Numbered from the stretch's first letter, positions 36,301-45,277 are shown. The stretch: DNA of 64,000 nucleotides from JALEFZ01 sp038527485 (GCA_038527485.1 JBCBFT010000002.1:62001-126000); one strand, 5' to 3'. The notes: generated by a model not told the origin, from the sequence alone. Program-made: numbers and translations.

Positions 36301-36498
36301 TTGAACTTGGGTAACTTGATCAGTTCCAACTGGGGCGTACGTCAGTTCCCAGTCAATACGCAGCCTATCGGTGTGACTGTAGATGAAAATAACGTACCGA
36401 CTTATAGTTTTGACGAAGCGTTGACTTCTACATTTACCAATGACTTTGGTCTGAATTCACGCTGGCAGTTGCAGCTAGGTCTACGCTATATTTTCTAG
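33355..36498 (+). CDS. Oar-like TonB-dependent outer-membrane receptor
   Basis: The 1047-aa protein has a signal peptide (about 1-22, ending LYSQ). A carboxypeptidase-regulatory-like beta domain follows (about 28-112: LRGQITDVEGLPLSGATIRA, GNYTLANLRVGGPY), then a plug domain (about 120-240: TISRSASDYTRLNPASSG, QFNNFSLDGSIFNN, IDQIQVAIAPYDVTQAGFTG). A large beta-barrel ends in aromatic LGLRYIF. This is the Oar/RagA-related group without a SusD partner. It probably imports or displays peptides or glycans, with the energy source being TonB. Codon and base use are more GC-rich than the neighbours, consistent with high expression. A very strong terminator follows. Confidence 0.9.
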   Translation: MRQFLHFLGAAIFLLGTLSLYSQGVTTATLRGQITDVEGLPLSGATIRAIHTPSGTKYGVNTRDDGNYTLANLRVGGPYKIEVSFIGYQKQQLTGIYLNLGQKLQQNFTLASEDVSMDDVDIVATPDPIMNGDRTGAETNIDNTQLRRLPTISRSASDYTRLNPASSGNSFAGRNDQFNNFSLDGSIFNNPFGLDAATPGGQTDAQPISLDAIDQIQVAIAPYDVTQAGFTGASVNAVTKSGTNEFKGTVFGFFRNQDLTGTKVASTDIVVPDLSQLQTGFSLGGPLIKNRLFFFANLEIERRSDLGSNFIANNPDRNGENVSRVEEADLLAVQTALAGLGYNTGAYEGYIHRTDNEKGIFKLDFAINEKNTLTATYNFLRAAKQKPAHPSALGRRGPDATTLQFFNSGYEINNNIQSGILEWRSLINNRFSNKLQVGYSSFRDFRNALSDPFPVVNILRDGIRYIVAGHEPFSINNVLDQDVYQITNNFNAYLGDHTITIGASLERFDFNNSFNLGVYDSPGNPGGTFGPGFASVQAFLDTVNSGAFNDDAAFAQETFDNNNANDSWALAETNVGQAAFYLQDEWSPNNNLKLTFGLRFDLPLYFDTPEKIQENIDRNCCVIEDLRYFDENGDSIRFAHTQLPDQVPLISPRFGFNWDVNGQGQTQVRGGTGLFTGRFPFVWVGNQVANPNFFFYNVTRPDFRFPQVWRTNLGIDQAFGEGWIATMDAIYTQDINGMMVRNYGLTAPSGTLQGVDNRVIYQPTDRANDFGNNAYVFTNTDIGYTFNLTLQLQRTWGKDFYTSIGYNFLDAQDASSIEAEISSDAYDRNPAIGDVNQAVLAPSLYGNRHRFVGSGFKKFTYGNMATTIGLFFEYAQGGRFSYTYSGDLNRDGSPLNDLIYIPTADDLNNMQFTGDAEAQESQREALQNFILQDGYLSERRGGYVEKYGILSPWFSTWDLRILQDFNFQVGAQTHTIQASFDFLNLGNLISSNWGVRQFPVNTQPIGVTVDENNVPTYSFDEALTSTFTNDFGLNSRWQLQLGLRYIF

Positions 36499-36525
36499 CA
36501 GAAAAATAGAATCACTTTTTTATTT

Positions 36526-36557
36526 AAAGGAGGAGTCTACAGACTTCTCCTTTTTTT
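36526..36557 (+). terminator. Strong intrinsic terminator of the Oar-like receptor gene
   Basis: AAAGGAGGAGTCT (36526-36538) pairs with AGACTTCTCCTTT (36541-36553) with one G-T pair, followed by seven T. It lies 28 bp past the stop. Confidence 0.92.
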
Positions 36558-36782
36558 ATTTGAAAATAAAATGTATGAAATATTTAATCAAAAATACTGT
36601 ATTCCCCTTCTGATGAGATATTTACCTTAGATCAAAAAATAGTGTTTCAAAATTCCGAAATAATCTTAATTTAAGAATATCTGCTATCTTTTTTCATACG
36701 TCATGTTAAAATAGAAACGAACGCTTAACTCATATGGCGCAAGTCTTCTCGCAAATTGGCCTCTCCTCTACTGGTTTCCAGG

Positions 36783-36790
36783 TAGATTTG
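36783..36790 (+). promoter_or_regulatory. Candidate -7 element of the 130-aa unknown gene
   Basis: TAGATTTG matches TAnnTTTG. A TTG at 36756-36758 is 24 bp upstream, slightly longer than the usual 17-23. The predicted leader would be about 120 nt. Confidence 0.35.
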
Positions 36791-36918
36791 CTTGACTAAA
36801 TAGGTAGATTTTTCTGTCAGATTTGACTGTATCTTGAGAATAAGATTTTAGTGCTCACCCTTAACCCGTTCTTTTTACCCTTCATTTATGATTAGCCACA
36901 ACTTTAAATTTTACCCTC

Positions 36919-37311
36919 ATGCTAAGCGCCAATCTACACACCAATACTGCAGGATTATCCATTGTCGAACTGACCCTTACAGGTGTAGGACCACAGGTCA
37001 AAATCTTCTTTGGAAGAGACGGTGAAGAAACATTTCATATCATGGTAGAATCCAATATGGAGCAGAGTCTCCCTGGCGGACAGATCGTTGATGTAGAACC
37101 AGGTCAGCCCATCATCATTGGTCTCAAGTGCCCCAATGTAAAAACCGTCACTACACAAGATGGACCCAATGGTACGATCCAGACACTCCAAGCTGTAGCG
37201 GATGCAGCAGAATCTATGATGGATGCATTACCTGAAGGTGGATGGAACCGTATGAAAAATTGTCAGTCTATCCCCTCATGGATTCGTCCCAAGGTACCAA
37301 ACGTTGCTTAA
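36919..37311 (+). CDS. Small protein of unknown function
   Basis: The 130-aa protein has no signal peptide or membrane helix. The sequence is beta-rich in the first 75 residues (GLSIVELTLTGVGPQVKIFF, PGGQIVDVEPGQPIIIGLKC) with two Cys (KCPNV, NCQSI), then a helix (LQAVADAAESMMDALPE). The N-terminal part would suit a small beta-sandwich. No family was recognised. The gene has its own candidate promoter and terminator, so it is a stand-alone unit. Confidence 0.7.
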   Translation: MLSANLHTNTAGLSIVELTLTGVGPQVKIFFGRDGEETFHIMVESNMEQSLPGGQIVDVEPGQPIIIGLKCPNVKTVTTQDGPNGTIQTLQAVADAAESMMDALPEGGWNRMKNCQSIPSWIRPKVPNVA

Positions 37312-37384
37312 GACTATGGCTGCAATTCCCTTTTCATGCACTTGATGAAATTAGTTGCAATTAGCATTATTATATATGATAAAT

Positions 37385-37429
37385 TACGAAGGATACGGGA
37401 GTAAAATCCTATATCCTTCGTAGTTTTCT
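37385..37429 (+). terminator. Intrinsic terminator after the 130-aa unknown gene
   Basis: TACGAAGGATA (37385-37395) pairs exactly with TATCCTTCGTA (37412-37422), 11 bp, followed by GTTTTC. It also precedes the two-component operon. Confidence 0.78.
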
Positions 37430-37467
37430 AGACCTCAATATTCTTGGACTCTCTTCTACAAGACCCG

Positions 37468-39525
37468 ATGAATAGATACCTCTCTTTGTCATTCGCCATT
37501 GCGCTAATCCTTGGATTTACAAGCTGCCAAGAATCACTCGATGAACCCAACTATAAGACATCGATTGATCAGGATAGCATCGCCCATATCCTACAAGACG
37601 CCCTCTCTGCTCAGGCTGAAAATCCTAAACTCGCGCTTAATCTGGTCATAAAGGGACTAGACATGATTCCAGATGAAGAGGAATCTTCCTCAAAAGGAGA
37701 CCTACTCGTACTCAAAGGAGATCTATATAAAGCAAACGGGAAATATGAATATGCCTTAGAATATTATGAACAAGCAGAAAAAATAACCTTCGCACTAGGA
37801 GATTCTATCGGGTACAGTCGCAACCTAGGAGTCAAGGGGCATACACACTTTTTATTGGGGGAATACCTAGAAGCCATCGAGAACTTGACCAAGGCGATTC
37901 TTGTTTTGAAACGCAATAAGGAGAAAATCAATCCTTCTGCCGTTAGCTCAGAAAAGATCTACAAATCTGACCTCTGTAATTTGTATATCGACTTCATTGA
38001 GCTATACACTTCTATTGGAGAATTTGAAAAAGGAGAAGCCTATGCAGATAGTTGCTGGAATTTAAGTGATAATGCTTCCTTAATGAGCCTCAAAGCACGC
38101 TTATTTGCTACAGTAGGAAGACTCCGTATGGCAAATGGAATTTATAACAACGACCAAACACTTATCCAAAATGCGCTTCAACACTATCGAGAGAGCAACG
38201 CCCTTTATTTGAGCTTGGGAACTCCTGAGTATGCAGAAGAAAACTACGGCAACATCGCCAATGTCTTCCAGTACATGGCAGATCTCCTCTACGAAGATCC
38301 TAATCAAACCCGCCCCACTGCTTCTCGCAACATGCTCGACAGCTCTTTTTTCTACATCACAGAGTATCTACAACTCAGCAAGAGCCAAAATAGATTACAA
38401 GGCATCTCTATAGGACTGAGAATGCTGGCGGGTTATAATTCTCAGATTGGAGAACATATGCTCGCCAAAAATCAAGTCTTGCAGTCATTGGTAGCAGCTG
38501 GAGAGATAAAATCGCTAGAAGATTCTGTTTACAGCTATTGGCAGCTCTCTGAAATTTACTACGACTTGGGGCAACACGACTCTGTCCTTTGGTACTTCCA
38601 AGAATATGACAACATCAAGAGCAAGTATTTGAAGCAAAACAATGCGCAAAATATGGCTTATGAGGAAGCCAAGTACCAAACGGATATCATTGCATTGGAA
38701 AAAGAACAAATCAAAGCGCTTTCTAAGCAAAGGTTTCGCAATACCTTGACTATTGCAGGTACAGGCGCGGTTGTCTTGCTCGTACTCATCGGCTACTTCT
38801 ACATGCGCAACCAGCAACAGCGTAAGTTGATGAGCCAGCAATCCACCATGAATCGGCAGTTGGTCGTAGATCTAATCAAAGAGCAAGCCATCGAATCCTT
38901 AAATGCTAAGCTGGAAGGACAAGAGAAAGAACGAAAACGGATCGCCCGCGAACTCCATGATCGTTTGGGAGGGACGCTGGCGGCTGCCAAGCTAAGTCTC
39001 GAAGGACTGGGTAGAAGATTGGGTGGGGACCACAAAGACCACTACAATCACGCTCAGGATCTCCTTCAAATGGCCTATCAAGAGACACGACAGCTCTCGC
39101 ATGATATGATGGCATTGCCTCTCAAGCATTTGGGACTAGAAGCTTCCTTCCAAGCGCTCTGTGATACCATCAACAAAAGTGATAAAATTGAAGTAACTTA
39201 TGATGCGACGTTTCAGACGACTTCTTTCTTAAGTCCTGAAGCAGAGATTCATCTATATCGCATTTTGCAAGAGCTCCTTCAAAATGTAATCAAACACGCA
39301 AGAGCGACACAAGTCTTTGTGCAGATCACACAGACTCTAGAAGAATTTACGCTTTTGGTAGAGGATAACGGAAGAGGATTTCCCAAAAATACGAACAAAT
39401 CAGGCAGAGGAATGGGCCTCTCCAATATTCAAGACCGCATCAGCCACCTCAAAGGAACACTCGAGATAGACAGCCAAGCAGGAAAAGGAAGCACGATCAT
39501 TATTCAACTTCCCCCGATTACATGA
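37468..39525 (+). CDS. Lipoprotein-like TPR sensor histidine kinase
   Basis: The 685-aa kinase starts with MNRYLSLSFAIALILGFTSC, whose final Cys could be a lipobox. About 380 residues of TPR-like helical repeats follow in the periplasm. One membrane helix (about 425-446, TIAGTGAVVLLVLIGYFY) leads to the cytoplasmic HisKA_3 dimerisation domain with ERKRIARELHDRLGG (phospho-His about 496). An HATPase_c domain has EDNGRGFP (about 632) and GMGLSNIQDRI. It belongs to the NarX/LiaS-type kinases that signal to NarL/LuxR-type regulators. The start at 37468 is preferred to TTG at 37444 because the lipoprotein signal begins there. It overlaps the regulator gene by 4 bp (ATGA), so the pair is translationally coupled. 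The signal sensed is unknown. Confidence 0.9.
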   Translation: MNRYLSLSFAIALILGFTSCQESLDEPNYKTSIDQDSIAHILQDALSAQAENPKLALNLVIKGLDMIPDEEESSSKGDLLVLKGDLYKANGKYEYALEYYEQAEKITFALGDSIGYSRNLGVKGHTHFLLGEYLEAIENLTKAILVLKRNKEKINPSAVSSEKIYKSDLCNLYIDFIELYTSIGEFEKGEAYADSCWNLSDNASLMSLKARLFATVGRLRMANGIYNNDQTLIQNALQHYRESNALYLSLGTPEYAEENYGNIANVFQYMADLLYEDPNQTRPTASRNMLDSSFFYITEYLQLSKSQNRLQGISIGLRMLAGYNSQIGEHMLAKNQVLQSLVAAGEIKSLEDSVYSYWQLSEIYYDLGQHDSVLWYFQEYDNIKSKYLKQNNAQNMAYEEAKYQTDIIALEKEQIKALSKQRFRNTLTIAGTGAVVLLVLIGYFYMRNQQQRKLMSQQSTMNRQLVVDLIKEQAIESLNAKLEGQEKERKRIARELHDRLGGTLAAAKLSLEGLGRRLGGDHKDHYNHAQDLLQMAYQETRQLSHDMMALPLKHLGLEASFQALCDTINKSDKIEVTYDATFQTTSFLSPEAEIHLYRILQELLQNVIKHARATQVFVQITQTLEEFTLLVEDNGRGFPKNTNKSGRGMGLSNIQDRISHLKGTLEIDSQAGKGSTIIIQLPPIT

Positions 39526-40178
39526 TAAGAATTCTCATTGTAGATGATCATACGGTTTTTGCAGAGTCCATCGCCCACAGACTGGCAGAGGAAGAAGATA
39601 TTCACATCATGGGGCTCGCTGCAGACGAAGTGATCGCAGAACAAATCCTAGAAAAGGAAGTCTCCAATATTGATGTAGTATTGCTGGATATACGACTCTC
39701 CCAAGGAGAAGCCGAGGGCCTAGAACTCGCCGAACATATCCGAAAAAACTTTCCCCAAATCAAAGTAATCATGCTCAGCATGCACCTTCATGGTGCTTAT
39801 ATCCATCGGATGTTCAACTCTGGCATTGGGGGCTACCTTCTCAAAAATACAGGCATCGACGAAGTTCTCTATGCCATCCGCTGTGTCGCAGCAGGTAAGC
39901 GTTACTATTCACAAGAAATCATGTCCACTATGGATGAATTCATCCTCAGCGGCGCTCCTGTCAATCCACAAAAGATCCATCTTACCCCTACGGAGTCCTA
40001 TATACTTGAACAACTTGCTGAAGGGCTCAGTTCAAGAGAGATTTCTCAAAAAATGGGTAACAAAGAGTCTACGGTTGAAGTCCATCGCCGAAATATCTTG
40101 GCGAAATTTGGTGTCAACAAAGTAGCCAAACTCGTCAAAGAAGCCATCCGACTAGGCTTTCTTTCTATCGAAAAGTAA
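39522..40178 (+). CDS. NarL/LuxR-type response regulator
   Basis: The 218-aa regulator has a receiver domain (about 2-118) with the acidic pair DD at 8-9, the phospho-acceptor Asp at 56 (VVLLDIRLS) and the conserved Lys in YLLKNTG. A LuxR-type helix-turn-helix follows (about 150-212: LTPTESYILEQLAEGLSSRE, ESTVEVHRRNILAKFGV). Phosphorylated by the coupled TPR kinase, it would bind promoter DNA as a dimer. No regulated gene can be inferred from position except possibly its own operon. Confidence 0.93.
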   Translation: MIRILIVDDHTVFAESIAHRLAEEEDIHIMGLAADEVIAEQILEKEVSNIDVVLLDIRLSQGEAEGLELAEHIRKNFPQIKVIMLSMHLHGAYIHRMFNSGIGGYLLKNTGIDEVLYAIRCVAAGKRYYSQEIMSTMDEFILSGAPVNPQKIHLTPTESYILEQLAEGLSSREISQKMGNKESTVEVHRRNILAKFGVNKVAKLVKEAIRLGFLSIEK

Positions 40179-40239
40179 GACCTCGACAAACAGGCGATCA
40201 ATCCATCATCTTGCAGGAAAGCCTCCCATCATGTTACCC

Positions 40240-41349
40240 TTATAGATCCTGGTTTTTCTGATCTAAGGCATAAATCGCAAAACTCGCCAGCCAGTGTCCC
40301 CCTGCATAATCATGGCTCGTAAGTCCTGGTAGGCTGAATGCCATGTGTGCATCAGCTATCTGACGGAGAGCAGATGCTTGGTTGGGAAGCGAAGAGGCAA
40401 TGCTGTACAACACCCAAGCACGACTAAAGTTGAGTCCGTCTAAATGGACCAATTTCCCATCGCTACGGTCACTTACTGTAGCAGGCTGCATGCGCTCGAC
40501 AGAAGGAAGAAACTTTTCAAACCAGGAGGAGAATGCTTCTGGACTTAACACACGATGCATGATATCTGCTTCTTCCAGACAGGGAGACAGAAAATCAAAT
40601 CCGCCAGGCTCCCACGAAAGCGGGCAGTCCACATCCTGCAGATAATAGTCCCGGGCTCGCTGCTCAATGAGAGCTTTGAGGTCTGATCGCCCCACTGCTG
40701 CCGCATAGTCCCAGGCAAAGGTCATCCCGAAGGCGGTGTTGGGATGCTCGCCGACACGAATCGGATAGTTCAGCTTGGGCAAAAAGTCTAGGTACTTTTG
40801 GACAATCATTTCTTCCAACGGACGCAGGTTGGCGCGCCATACCTTGGCATCAGGATCGTCCCAAGTGTGGAGTTCGTGAACCAGCTTTAGCAGCCAAGCC
40901 CAGCCATACGTCCGCTCGTAGTTTCTGTTGTGTCTGTCCTGAAAGTAGGCTACCTCTATCTCGATATTCTCAGGTGTAAAATGCCGATGAAACTTCTCCC
41001 GAATGCCCTGCCCCAGTGAAAGATTGGGATAAGCCTTTAGCAATCTCACTAGTGACCAATGTCCATGCACAGCAGAATGCCAGTCAAAACAACCATAAAA
41101 TATGGGGTGTAATTCACGGGGAGATGCCAAGTAACTAGAATCCCCCAAGACTTGACCAAGCTTGTTGGGATACTCTTGCGTGATACAAGTGTAGGCCATC
41201 TCCGACATCCGTTCTGCTGCCGCCTGATCCAAATCAAGGACAACCCCTGTATCCGTGTCTGTAGGTACTTCTTTCATCTCAGGCGAAGGCTGGCAGCTTA
41301 ATGAAAAAACCAAGATCAAAATCCATGTCCATTTTATCGTTTCTTGCAT
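40240..41349 (-). CDS. DUF2891-family lipoprotein
   Basis: The 369-aa protein has a lipoprotein signal (MQETIKWTWILILVFSLSC, Cys about 19). The body carries the family signature ELHPIFYGCFDWHSAVHGHW, ERTYGWAWLLKLVHEL and GEHPNTAFGMTFAWDYA, and ends HDYAGGHWLASFAIYAL. The fold is an alpha/alpha-barrel-like helical protein. The function is uncharacterised. The aromatic and acidic conserved positions suggest a glycan-active or glycan-binding role, which is inference. The start at 41349 is preferred because an upstream Met at 41406 adds a leader that is not signal-like. The upstream protease gene ends 53 bp away on the same strand, so the genes may be an operon. Confidence 0.85.
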   Translation of the reverse strand: MQETIKWTWILILVFSLSCQPSPEMKEVPTDTDTGVVLDLDQAAAERMSEMAYTCITQEYPNKLGQVLGDSSYLASPRELHPIFYGCFDWHSAVHGHWSLVRLLKAYPNLSLGQGIREKFHRHFTPENIEIEVAYFQDRHNRNYERTYGWAWLLKLVHELHTWDDPDAKVWRANLRPLEEMIVQKYLDFLPKLNYPIRVGEHPNTAFGMTFAWDYAAAVGRSDLKALIEQRARDYYLQDVDCPLSWEPGGFDFLSPCLEEADIMHRVLSPEAFSSWFEKFLPSVERMQPATVSDRSDGKLVHLDGLNFSRAWVLYSIASSLPNQASALRQIADAHMAFSLPGLTSHDYAGGHWLASFAIYALDQKNQDL

Positions 41350-41402
41350 GACGGTAGATGTATGTTTGAGTGTGAGATAGGTAAGTGATCCAATAGGAAA
41401 TA

Positions 41403-44270
41403 TCACTTTTCAATTACGACAAATTTACCCGTCATTTTTTCTGTATCCGTATCGATTCGATATATATATATCCCAGGTTCAAGCGTATTTGTCTCAAATT
41501 GATCCTCATTCGTGGTTAACCCTCGTATCCAAACTTGCCGACCTACCTGATCAAATACGCGAAATGTGCTTCCCTCAGACGGAAACTCGCGTGCCCTGAT
41601 CCTTAATAGATCCCCTCTCACGATCGGATTTGGTGCTAATTGAAAAGCACTTTCACTTAAGTAGACTGCACGAAGTATCTCTGTCCTTAATGCCTCTCCA
41701 TTTGTCAATCGTACTTCTATTTGGTATTCGTTCAATCCTTCTGATGCAGATCGATCAAGGAAATAATTCTCCAGTTGACTAGAAGTGAACATCTGAATCT
41801 GGCTTTCACCTCCATTTGCATCCAGCCTTAAAATACGGATTTCATCTACTCCATAGCGTGTCCCCAGCCCCAGATAAAGCCCTACACCTTCTACTTCTGT
41901 AAGTGCAAAACTATAGGTGATGTAACAACTTCCTTCATTGAGCGAGGTGCTTAAAGCAGGACTTCGAATCCCTAACGCTCCCCCAGGAAAGACAGGTTGA
42001 ACAGCAAAAACCTGCGGATCTACTTCTGCCTTTTGAAGTACAATCCCATTCTCCGAAGTTTCTTGGTATAATGCTAGATTGGTATCTCCCAAATTAAAAA
42101 ATCGATAGTTCGTTGCTCCAGCCACAGGCTTCCAGCGGATCTGTAAAGTATCTGCACAGTCCAGTCCTACCGCAATTTCTGGTGTACGAGAAATAACAAA
42201 AGGTTCAGTCGGATAAACCTCATTCCCTACGACCATTCGTGCGATAGCAGGACCTGAGACCTCAGGAGCTGTCCATCGATACAATCCTTTCTCCAGGGCT
42301 ATTGATTCTGCTATAATGGTCCAATCTAAGCCTCCATTTAGAGAATATTCTAGCCTTCCTTGGGTAGCAGACAGGGTAGATCTCCAACGAAAATATGTGT
42401 CAGATTCACCATCATATGGAATGTTGTCTCTATTTACGGGAAAATCCCACGTCCATGATTCATTTTCTACAAATTGAAAGGCCAAGGTGAAGGATTGTTC
42501 AGAGGTTGCCATGCGGCTTGCTTCCAGCTTGACTTGCATCGGGCCAGATGAAGGATTATTGATAATGATCTGTTCAATGTTATTCAGATGGTCTTCACCT
42601 TCTACAGCGGGAAGTAAGAGAGAATCGGGGTCAGGAAATGTATTGAGGACTTGGGGAAAGTAGGTTCGAGAACGAGGATCTTCTAGCACCATGTCTAGGT
42701 CATTCAAAAGAACAAGGTCTGATCCAGCGGGAGCTGGTGGATCTATCCACACGAGGCTTACCTTGAGTTGGGCTGTATTTTCTGGAACAATGATATCGTA
42801 AGTATGGACAGTAGAATCTGATACGATATCCTGATAAAATTGGCCTTTGGCAAGCATCTCCATGCTGGCATCCAAGTTCATATTTCCATATCCTGTCTGA
42901 TGATCTAGACCTGGCTGTCCCACATCTTGCGCACCGTTGATAAGGAGTGCTTTGATGAGGTCACTGGACGCATATTCCTGTTGGATAGACTTAAAAAAAT
43001 CCTGTAGAAGAATCGCTCCACCCGAAACCATCGCAGCAGCATCGGAGGTTCCGGCCTGTCCAAAAGCTACCAATTCAGGCTTGATTCTCCCATCAAACGC
43101 AGGACCACTTGAGGAGAAAAAGACGACCTTTTCAGCTGTATCTACTGCTCCGACCGTTAGTACATTTTTGGCCAATTTATAATCTCCTGTAAGGTTGGCA
43201 AAACCAGGTAATCCTTTGTAAAGTCCTTCTCGTGTGCTATCTTCTTTGCTGTTGCCCGCAGAGAAAACGTGCAATAGACTCGAAATATCATAACTCCGTC
43301 GATCGTACAACTCTGCAGCTGCTCCATAAAAGGAAGAAACACCTGTTCCATAGGAATGATTCTGAACCGTGACATCATTGAAGATATAATAATCTTCGGG
43401 ATCTGGTAATATATTTTCAAAGCTAGAAGAGATCAATTTGACATCTCTTGCTACCCCCAAACCTTTGATAGAAGTATTGCCCGCCCCACCTGAAATTGTC
43501 GCCATAGCTGTCGCATGATTGTCTATTGTTTCTGCTTGGAGGTTAGATGAAATATGCCGATTTCGCAAGTCAAAATCAGTTGTATCATACCGATTCTCCT
43601 GGATAGAAAGTGTAAGATTTGATCCCAAAAGATCTACATAGTGTCTATGGATCTTATTGACCCTATTAATGTTCAGATTTTGGTCCAGTACACGAGACTC
43701 TACTAAAGGAGTCCAAGGACATATCTCTAGGTATACCACCTCCTCCATTTGCATGAGCTTTGGGAGATATGTCAAATTGGCAATAGGGAATTTGTAGATG
43801 TTTTCCTGCAATAGCTCTCCATCGCATAACTCAAGCGACTTAAAATCAACCTTTTCTACTGTCTTCAAGATTAATACATGCTCTTGCAGCCAGACAGGTT
43901 CTTTTTTACCTACAGAACCTGACATCATTTTTACATATCTGTTAATGCGGTTCCCAAGCTTCCAAGAGGGATCTGTAGGGATACAAGCCAATCCTTGAGT
44001 GGTGAGGAAACGATGCTCAGCGGGAGAAAGGCGAAGAATGGCACTTTCAGGTGAGATTTGCTTTACGATAAATGGAAATACTGTTTTTAACTGATAAACA
44101 GGATGACAGGAAATGAAATAATAAGAATACCCTATATGAGTATTTTGAGCTAAATATTCATTTTGAGCAGAGAATCTAGGTTTAAAAGGATCAGAATTTT
44201 GAGCATCTGAAAAAAGGACAAGAAATAATAGTATACAAAAAAATCCGAAGTTCCTAATTGAATTACTCAT
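41403..44270 (-). CDS. T9SS-exported subtilisin-family (S8) serine protease
   Basis: The 955-aa precursor has a signal peptide (about 1-24, NSIRNFGFFCILLFLVLFS). A propeptide-like region follows to about 200, then the S8 catalytic domain: the Asp region near SIQENRYDTTDFD (about 222), His in DNHATAMATISGG (about 252), oxyanion Asn in VQNHSYGTG, and Ser in GTSDAAAMVSGGA (about 410). The region after 530 contains Ig-like or Fn3-like beta domains. The C-terminus (about 880-955) is a type A sorting domain with LAPNPIVRGDLLRIRA, LEPGIYIYRID and a basic end TGKFVVIEK. It is probably an extracellular endoprotease. The start at 44270 is taken because the signal peptide begins there. Confidence 0.9.
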   Translation of the reverse strand: MSNSIRNFGFFCILLFLVLFSDAQNSDPFKPRFSAQNEYLAQNTHIGYSYYFISCHPVYQLKTVFPFIVKQISPESAILRLSPAEHRFLTTQGLACIPTDPSWKLGNRINRYVKMMSGSVGKKEPVWLQEHVLILKTVEKVDFKSLELCDGELLQENIYKFPIANLTYLPKLMQMEEVVYLEICPWTPLVESRVLDQNLNINRVNKIHRHYVDLLGSNLTLSIQENRYDTTDFDLRNRHISSNLQAETIDNHATAMATISGGAGNTSIKGLGVARDVKLISSSFENILPDPEDYYIFNDVTVQNHSYGTGVSSFYGAAAELYDRRSYDISSLLHVFSAGNSKEDSTREGLYKGLPGFANLTGDYKLAKNVLTVGAVDTAEKVVFFSSSGPAFDGRIKPELVAFGQAGTSDAAAMVSGGAILLQDFFKSIQQEYASSDLIKALLINGAQDVGQPGLDHQTGYGNMNLDASMEMLAKGQFYQDIVSDSTVHTYDIIVPENTAQLKVSLVWIDPPAPAGSDLVLLNDLDMVLEDPRSRTYFPQVLNTFPDPDSLLLPAVEGEDHLNNIEQIIINNPSSGPMQVKLEASRMATSEQSFTLAFQFVENESWTWDFPVNRDNIPYDGESDTYFRWRSTLSATQGRLEYSLNGGLDWTIIAESIALEKGLYRWTAPEVSGPAIARMVVGNEVYPTEPFVISRTPEIAVGLDCADTLQIRWKPVAGATNYRFFNLGDTNLALYQETSENGIVLQKAEVDPQVFAVQPVFPGGALGIRSPALSTSLNEGSCYITYSFALTEVEGVGLYLGLGTRYGVDEIRILRLDANGGESQIQMFTSSQLENYFLDRSASEGLNEYQIEVRLTNGEALRTEILRAVYLSESAFQLAPNPIVRGDLLRIRAREFPSEGSTFRVFDQVGRQVWIRGLTTNEDQFETNTLEPGIYIYRIDTDTEKMTGKFVVIEK

Positions 44271-44351
44271 GGGTCTTTTTATTTTAATAAATTGGATCAT
44301 CTTATAATCCCAACCATTCCATTTGAAAAAGAAAGGCACATTCAATTTATG

Positions 44352-44381
44352 TTTGAAATAATAAAAATTTATTTAACTTAG
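44352..44381 (+). promoter_or_regulatory. Candidate promoter of the M57 protease gene
   Basis: TTTG (44352-44355) is followed after 18 bp by TAACTTAG (44374-44381), one mismatch from TAnnTTTG. The ATG is at 44411. The spacing is in the normal 17-23 bp range. Confidence 0.5.
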
Positions 44382-44410
44382 TTCCCGCACATCAACTAAA
44401 ACTAAATTTT

Positions 44411-45277
44411 ATGAAAAGAATGAGCATTTCCTCGTGGATTGCGATGGCAATCGTATTCACTAGTATTTCCTTTTTTGGCTGCTCGCAGGACAGAGTAGCA
44501 CCTACCAGCGAAGTCCTTGTATCGGACGAAATCAAAACAAATTTTACAGAACTCGGCTTCGATGTCTATGATATTCAGGTCGTTCAGGCAGGTAACGAGC
44601 TGACAGGGTTCACCCAAGAACGCGCTTATCTGTTGGAAAACTGTATCAAAGTGACACAGAAGCAGATGGAAGAGATGCTGGCCAGTGAAGTGGAAAAACT
44701 GGGCCCTAATGGAGAACAATACCGTACATCCAATCTTGTGTCTTCTCCTCGTACCATCACCGTTATTGGTTACACAGGTGGTTCTTTCGCACTGGACAAC
44801 ACCATGCGTACAGCGCTTCAGTGGGCAATCAATAACTACAATCGCGTGAATATCGGCTTAAATTTCCAGCTTTCTTTTGGTACCAACTATCAAAATAAGG
44901 ACATTACTGTATACCGTGTGTCTGGTAGTGGGGGTGGATCTGCTGGTTTCCCATCAGGTGGAGATCCTTACGGATTTGTTCAAATCCAGTCTGGTACTTC
45001 TAGCTTCGGCACAAATGTAGTAGAGCACGTAATCACACACGAAATCGGGCACTGCCTAGGATTTCGTCACACAGACTACTTCAACCGCTCTATCTCTTGT
45101 GGATCAGGTGGAAACGAAGGTTCTTCAGGTGTAGGTGCCATCCATATCCCAGGAACTGGTACTACAAATAATTCTTCTGGATTCGACTTCAACTCTATCA
45201 TGCTGGCTTGCTTCAGCGCAAACGAAGACGGAGAATTCTCTTCACAAGATATTACGGCTCTTGAGTTCCTATACTAG
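44411..45277 (+). CDS. M57-type metalloprotease lipoprotein
   Basis: The 288-aa protein has a lipoprotein signal (about 1-24, ending FFGCSQD). A helical N-terminal region leads to a zinc protease domain with HEIGHCLGFRHTD (HExxHxxxxxH, about 214-226) and a conserved SSGFDFNSIMLACFS segment after it. It matches the dual-action HEIGH metallopeptidase (M57) family. The third ligand His is present, so the site looks intact. It is probably a cell-surface endopeptidase. It has its own promoter candidate, and two hairpins end the transcript. Confidence 0.88.
   Translation: MKRMSISSWIAMAIVFTSISFFGCSQDRVAPTSEVLVSDEIKTNFTELGFDVYDIQVVQAGNELTGFTQERAYLLENCIKVTQKQMEEMLASEVEKLGPNGEQYRTSNLVSSPRTITVIGYTGGSFALDNTMRTALQWAINNYNRVNIGLNFQLSFGTNYQNKDITVYRVSGSGGGSAGFPSGGDPYGFVQIQSGTSSFGTNVVEHVITHEIGHCLGFRHTDYFNRSISCGSGGNEGSSGVGAIHIPGTGTTNNSSGFDFNSIMLACFSANEDGEFSSQDITALEFLY

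Larger units (their letters stand above)
36499..36918. other. Intergenic region before the 130-aa unknown gene
   Basis: The 420-bp AT-rich region contains the receptor terminator (36526-36557) and a candidate promoter (36783-36790). A 21-codon frame at 36734-36799 would encode a short peptide but has no support. Nothing else is recognised. Confidence 0.5.

Noticed and set aside
36734..36799. A 21-codon frame (MAQVFSQIGL...) before the 130-aa gene
   Set aside because: Its 3' part overlaps the candidate -7 element, and there is no support for translation.
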